7,618 nt of DNA, taken from NCBI GenBank assembly GCA_019417795.1, contig DXUR01000109.1:1-7618 (forward strand). Reading direction: 5' to 3'. Under the pieces are notes generated by a model. That model saw nothing but the letters and a program-made list of their open reading frames with translations. It was not told the DNA's origin and made no database searches. Shown here in pieces: positions 4,388 to 7,618 of this stretch; the first letter of the stretch is position 1, and each line of letters starts with the position of its first letter. The DNA comes from Clostridiales bacterium (GTDB taxonomy: Bacteria > Bacillota_A > Clostridia > Oscillospirales > Oscillospiraceae). Both the position numbers and the translations under genes were made by a program.

Positions 4388-6676
4388 TTAACTGGCACGC
4401 TGCCATTCTTCGCCCTCTTCGTTACGGAGAGCCTTGCGCGTGACTGCCTTATAGTAGAGGGCGATGCGTTCGCCCAGCATGGTATTGCGTTTTCCTTTTC
4501 GGCTCCGATGGATCGCCATATACAGCGCCCGTTTCTCACCCACCAGCAGCACACGACGCTTGGCACGGGTGATGGCCGTGTAGAGAAGATTCCGCGTCAG
4601 GAGCACATTATGGGCAGCCAGCAGTGGAATAATGACCGTATCATACTCGGAACCCATGCTTTTATGGATCGTAATGGCATAGGACAGCTCCAAATCATCC
4701 AGAAGCACCTGCGGGCAATCCATATAGCGGCCGTCAAACTCGATCACGACATTGGTGCCGCTAATTTTGCGGATCGTGCCGATGTCACCGTTGAAAATAC
4801 CCTCGCCGACCTGCTTGCCGGAGCGGTCATACAGCTTGATGTCGTAATTATTCCGCATCTGCATCACGCGGTCATTGAGGCGGAATATCTTTCCGGCGTA
4901 CACGATCTCCGGTGTCTCCGGCGATGCGGGGTTGATCTCCTCGCGGATAGCTTCATTCAGGCTGTTGACCGATGCCTCGCCCTCGGAGCGGAACGGCGAT
5001 AAAATCTCCACCTGCTCAATTCCTTTTGCGGCGATCTGCTCCCGGTAAAGCTCACGAATGATGCCGGCAGTCTCCTCCTGGCTCTCTGCCTTATGAAAGG
5101 CAAAGTCCTCACCATAGTAGAGCGTCGTTTTGCCCTCGTTGATAAAACGGGCATTGTGGGCGATCAGGCTGTCCTGTGCCTGACGGAAGATCTCGTCCAG
5201 CACCGTGACTGGCACGACGCCGGAGCCGATCAGCTCGTGAAATACATCACCGGCGCCCACACTCTCTAACTGGTCCGCGTCACCGACCAAAAGGACTTTG
5301 GTGCCAGGGCGCAAGCGTGAAAAGAGCTGATGGATTAGCCACATATCGACCATGGAAGTTTCGTCCACGATCAGGAGCCCTGCTTCCAGCGGCTTCCGTT
5401 CCCGGTCTTTCTTGGATTCCGAATCACCGTGAAGCCCCAGGATGCTGTGGAGCGTCTGTGCTTCATCGATCCCCGTTGCCTCCGCCATACGCCGGCTCGC
5501 CTTACCTGTGGGCGCTCCGAGTACGATCTTCTGCCGCGGATAGAGCTGACGGTACACTTCGATCACCGTTTTCAGAACCGTGGTCTTGCCGGTGCCGGGG
5601 CCGCCTGTGATAATGGACAGGTTATGCCGGAACACCATTTCCACGCCTTCTGACTGGCGTTTGGACAGGTTGAGCCCTAAGCTATTCTTTACTCGCTCCA
5701 ACGGCTGCGCAATGTCCACCACCGTCGGCTTTGCCAGAAACAGCTCTACCGCTTTCTGTGCGGTTTCGCTCTCCTGCAGGAATTGCTTGGGCAGATACAC
5801 ATTGCCGTGGTTCGATACCACCTCATCCTGCCGGATCATGGCAGACAGCTCCTGTTCGACCTGGCTCATGGGGACGCGCATCTGCGGGAGGGGTATCCGC
5901 TCATTGAGCAGCTGCATAGCCGCTTTGAGCAAAGACTCCGCCTCCAGATAGAGATGCCCGTCCTTTGTCCGTGCGTCCTCCAGCGCATAGAACAGCGCAC
6001 CGTGAACACGCTTCGGATCACGCAGATCTCCACCGGATTTTTGTACGATGGCGTCAATCCTCTTGAAGCCGAACCCCGGCACCTGGCAGAGATTGAAGGG
6101 ACTCTGTCTCACGATGTCTGCACAGGCAGGGCCGAAATGCTGATAGATCTTCTGCGCGGTCGTCGGCGTGACCTTGAACGGGGCCAGCAGGGTCATCAGG
6201 ACACGCATCCGGCTGGTTTCCGCATAGGCGTCCTTGATCTCTGCAAGCCGCTCCTTTGTAATACCGCGGATCTCAAGAAGCCGGTCTGGCTGATGTTCCA
6301 GAATCTCCAGAGCGTTGACACCAAACTTTTCAATGATCGCGTCGGCTGTCTTCTCTCCGATCCTTTTCAGCAGACCGGAGGCAAGATAATTGCGGACGCC
6401 CTCCAATGTGGGCGGCACGATCTCCTGCCAATGATCGACCTGAAGCTGAAGCCCGTATTTTCCGTCCTTCCACTCTCCATCCATCTCGATCTTCACCGTA
6501 TCCGTCTGCGGCAATTCGATGCCAACGGCAGTGAAGCGGATCAGGTGGTCATGATAGCGATAGGGGCTTCGGGCCTCTGTGGGTACGCTGCTGTCCTCCG
6601 TTTTCATCCGAAGAACAGAATATTTGCTGGACGCATTGAAAAACAGTACCTTGTCCAGTGCTGCAACAATGCTCAC
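4388..6676 (-). CDS. RecD2-like ATP-dependent DNA helicase (superfamily 1B)
   Basis: 762 residues, within the usual size of RecD2-type 5'-3' helicases that work without RecB and RecC. The N-terminal region (about 1-90) is probably OB-like, followed by helix-hairpin-helix-rich sequence (about 95-215: IGEKTADAIIEKFG, IRGITKERLAEI, VPGFGFKRIDAI). The motor follows: Walker A GGPGTGKTT (358-366), Walker B IVDETSMVD (436-444), motif III GDADQLESVGAG (465-476), LDEIFRQAQDS (493-503), motif V AITIHKSMGSEYDTVI (667-682) and motif VI LLYTAITRAKRRVLLVG (697-713). All key helicase residues are present; position 674 is Met where many relatives have Gln (HKSQGSE). The likely role is unwinding DNA during element recombination or replication with the neighbouring YqaJ nuclease, encoded 22 nt upstream. 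The start is GTG, 9 nt after GGAGG (6686-6690); the nearby ATG (6681-6683) is out of frame. Confidence 0.95.
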   Translation of the reverse strand: MSIVAALDKVLFFNASSKYSVLRMKTEDSSVPTEARSPYRYHDHLIRFTAVGIELPQTDTVKIEMDGEWKDGKYGLQLQVDHWQEIVPPTLEGVRNYLASGLLKRIGEKTADAIIEKFGVNALEILEHQPDRLLEIRGITKERLAEIKDAYAETSRMRVLMTLLAPFKVTPTTAQKIYQHFGPACADIVRQSPFNLCQVPGFGFKRIDAIVQKSGGDLRDPKRVHGALFYALEDARTKDGHLYLEAESLLKAAMQLLNERIPLPQMRVPMSQVEQELSAMIRQDEVVSNHGNVYLPKQFLQESETAQKAVELFLAKPTVVDIAQPLERVKNSLGLNLSKRQSEGVEMVFRHNLSIITGGPGTGKTTVLKTVIEVYRQLYPRQKIVLGAPTGKASRRMAEATGIDEAQTLHSILGLHGDSESKKDRERKPLEAGLLIVDETSMVDMWLIHQLFSRLRPGTKVLLVGDADQLESVGAGDVFHELIGSGVVPVTVLDEIFRQAQDSLIAHNARFINEGKTTLYYGEDFAFHKAESQEETAGIIRELYREQIAAKGIEQVEILSPFRSEGEASVNSLNEAIREEINPASPETPEIVYAGKIFRLNDRVMQMRNNYDIKLYDRSGKQVGEGIFNGDIGTIRKISGTNVVIEFDGRYMDCPQVLLDDLELSYAITIHKSMGSEYDTVIIPLLAAHNVLLTRNLLYTAITRAKRRVLLVGEKRALYMAIHRSRKGKRNTMLGERIALYYKAVTRKALRNEEGEEWQRAS

Positions 6677-6685
6677 AGCACATCA

Positions 6686-6690
6686 CCTCC
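6686..6690 (-). promoter_or_regulatory. Ribosome binding site setting a GTG start
   Basis: GGAGG on the minus strand, 9 nt from the GTG of the helicase gene and inside the 22-nt gap after the YqaJ-like gene. An ATG lies only 2 nt from the site and in another frame, so it is not the start. Confidence 0.75.
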
Positions 6691-6698
6691 GTTTCTTT

Positions 6699-7618
6699 TC
6701 ACGCTGCCTGCAAAGCAGCTTTTTTCACATGGAATCTTCGCCATTCGGACACCGTGACATACTGATCGTAAATGTCAGGGTGCTCGTCCTTCAGCCGTTC
6801 CAGGGCATCCTTTGATATGCCTGCAGAGCGCACCGGATTGTAGGTTATGGTGTAGCTCTCCGCAGAGCCGTTATACACGGCGGTGCAGCTTGTTCCCATT
6901 CTCTCGATGAGCATACCCTTCAACCGCTTGATGTCCTTGTCCAGCTTGCTCACATCAGCCGACAGCGCCTTTTTCTGCTCTTGCAGGGAGAGAAGCATGG
7001 ACAACTGTCCAAACTGCGTCTGTCCCAACAGCACAGGCGGCGCGTCCTTGTCCGCGGGCCCCAGCTTTCGCCGCAGGCTTTCGAGGATCAGGTCACCGTC
7101 CGCTTCCACATAGGGAGGCGGCGTTTTTGTGAGGACATGATTCTCCCAGAAGTCCCGTTCCAAAGCAATCAGTTCTTCTTCATAGGCCATGTCACGGTCG
7201 ATACGGCGGATGATTGCCTCGTCTTCCGAATTTCCGTAAAGGCAGCAGAAGTAGACCCGGTCAATGTTCATGACCGCCATGTAGTGCCGCCCCTGCGATT
7301 CGTAGTAGATAGGAACGATTTCCTCGCCGTTGTACCACCAGTTGTCCTTGGCGTTATAATTCGTGGTTTTGATCTCAAGGATGGCTGTTGTACCGTCCGG
7401 CAGTTCCACCATATAATCCAGATCCGCCAGCATCCAGGGATACAGCGGGTGCTGGAACATGAATGGCCGGCGGTAGATCTTATAGCCCGTCTTATGAGCG
7501 AAGATCTTGGCTACCAACGGTTCCAGCAGAGTTCCAACCTCCAACTGGACCCAGTTTTCGGCATCGTCTGCCGTGACGATATTCAGCTTGTCATAGTAGA
7601 GATCCCGTCCGGTACGGA
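6699..7618 (-). CDS. YqaJ-like viral recombinase / exonuclease, N-terminus missing
   Basis: The reading frame stays open to the right edge, so the gene is cut there. The visible protein has 305 residues and opens RTGRDLYYDKLNIV; a TTG at 7544 could be read as a start but lies mid-domain (ENWVQLEVGTLLEPLVAKIF is continuous conserved-looking sequence), so it is rejected. The YqaJ fold belongs to the lambda-exonuclease/PD-(D/E)xK nucleases. In visible numbering the likely active site is D67 (in ADLDYMV), E81-x-K83 (in LEIKTT) and a Q108 motif (YYESQGRHYMAV). Residues about 195-240 form a charged coiled-coil-like helix (LQEQKKALSADVSKLDKDIK). The missing N-terminus should hold the family's IGGSD-like motif. 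The likely role is 5'-3' resection of duplex ends to make single strands for annealing. It is first in the visible operon; its promoter lies outside the window. Confidence 0.93.
   Translation of the reverse strand, partial: RTGRDLYYDKLNIVTADDAENWVQLEVGTLLEPLVAKIFAHKTGYKIYRRPFMFQHPLYPWMLADLDYMVELPDGTTAILEIKTTNYNAKDNWWYNGEEIVPIYYESQGRHYMAVMNIDRVYFCCLYGNSEDEAIIRRIDRDMAYEEELIALERDFWENHVLTKTPPPYVEADGDLILESLRRKLGPADKDAPPVLLGQTQFGQLSMLLSLQEQKKALSADVSKLDKDIKRLKGMLIERMGTSCTAVYNGSAESYTITYNPVRSAGISKDALERLKDEHPDIYDQYVTVSEWRRFHVKKAALQAA

Noticed and set aside
6703..6725. Plus-strand GCTGC...GCAGC hairpin followed by six T, terminator-like
   Set aside because: The stem is only about 5 bp, it lies inside the coding 3' end of the YqaJ-like gene, and no plus-strand gene precedes it.
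5783..6757. 324-residue open frame on the plus strand
   Set aside because: It lies wholly opposite the helicase gene and the end of the YqaJ-like gene, shows no recognisable motif and has no convincing ribosome site; it is a shadow frame of GC-rich coding sequence.
1..7618. CRISPR array, tRNA, rRNA, insertion sequence or attachment site
   Set aside because: I saw no regularly spaced repeats, no cloverleaf-like sequence, no transposase or integrase motifs and no paired long direct repeats; the window is almost fully covered by the seven genes.

Overview
The window looks like part of the DNA-processing module of an integrative and conjugative element (ICE), or a related mobile element, from a gut-type Clostridia (Firmicutes). 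The basis is family content: a YqaJ-type exonuclease, a RecD2-type helicase, a primase with CHC2-like zinc finger and DUF3854/TOPRIM-like core, a PcfK/AcrIIA9-like protein and a DUF7666-like protein. The Gram-positive style of initiation (strong GGAGG ribosome sites, mostly 9 nt from the start, with TTG and GTG starts) fits. Genus cannot be set from the sequence alone. No integrase, relaxase, coupling protein or attachment site lies in the window, so the ICE assignment is inference.

All seven supported genes lie on the minus strand, so transcription runs from the right end to the left. In that order: (1) a YqaJ-like recombinase/exonuclease, 6699 to beyond the right end, lacking its N-terminus; (2) a RecD2-like helicase, 4388-6676, GTG start; (3) a 353-residue unnamed protein, 3259-4320, whose N-terminal part looks like a divergent Rad52-type single-strand annealing protein; (4) a primase-like protein, 1523-3214, TTG start, with a YodL-like domain at its C-terminus; (5) a 92-residue unknown protein, 1244-1522; (6) a PcfK-like/AcrIIA9-family-like protein, 324-1163; (7) a DUF7666-like protein, 324 down to the left end, cut off there.

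The genes are packed as an operon: gaps of 22 and 44 nt, one abutting pair (TGA/ATG) and one pair sharing a base (TGATG). Only two spacers exceed 50 nt, at 4321-4387 and 1164-1243. Each holds a hairpin just after a stop codon, then an AT-rich stretch and a strong ribosome site. These may be attenuating terminators or RNA-processing sites that split the operon into three expression segments.

Read together, genes 1-4 give an end-resecting nuclease, a helicase, a candidate annealing protein and a primase, which would be a self-contained recombination and replication kit. Genes 6 and 7 look accessory; gene 6 belongs to a family that includes a reported Cas9 inhibitor, so it may help the element survive host CRISPR.

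The first 15 bases are not biological: they match the end of the Tn5/Nextera mosaic-end adapter. The contig therefore stops at a sequencing-library junction, not at a natural boundary.
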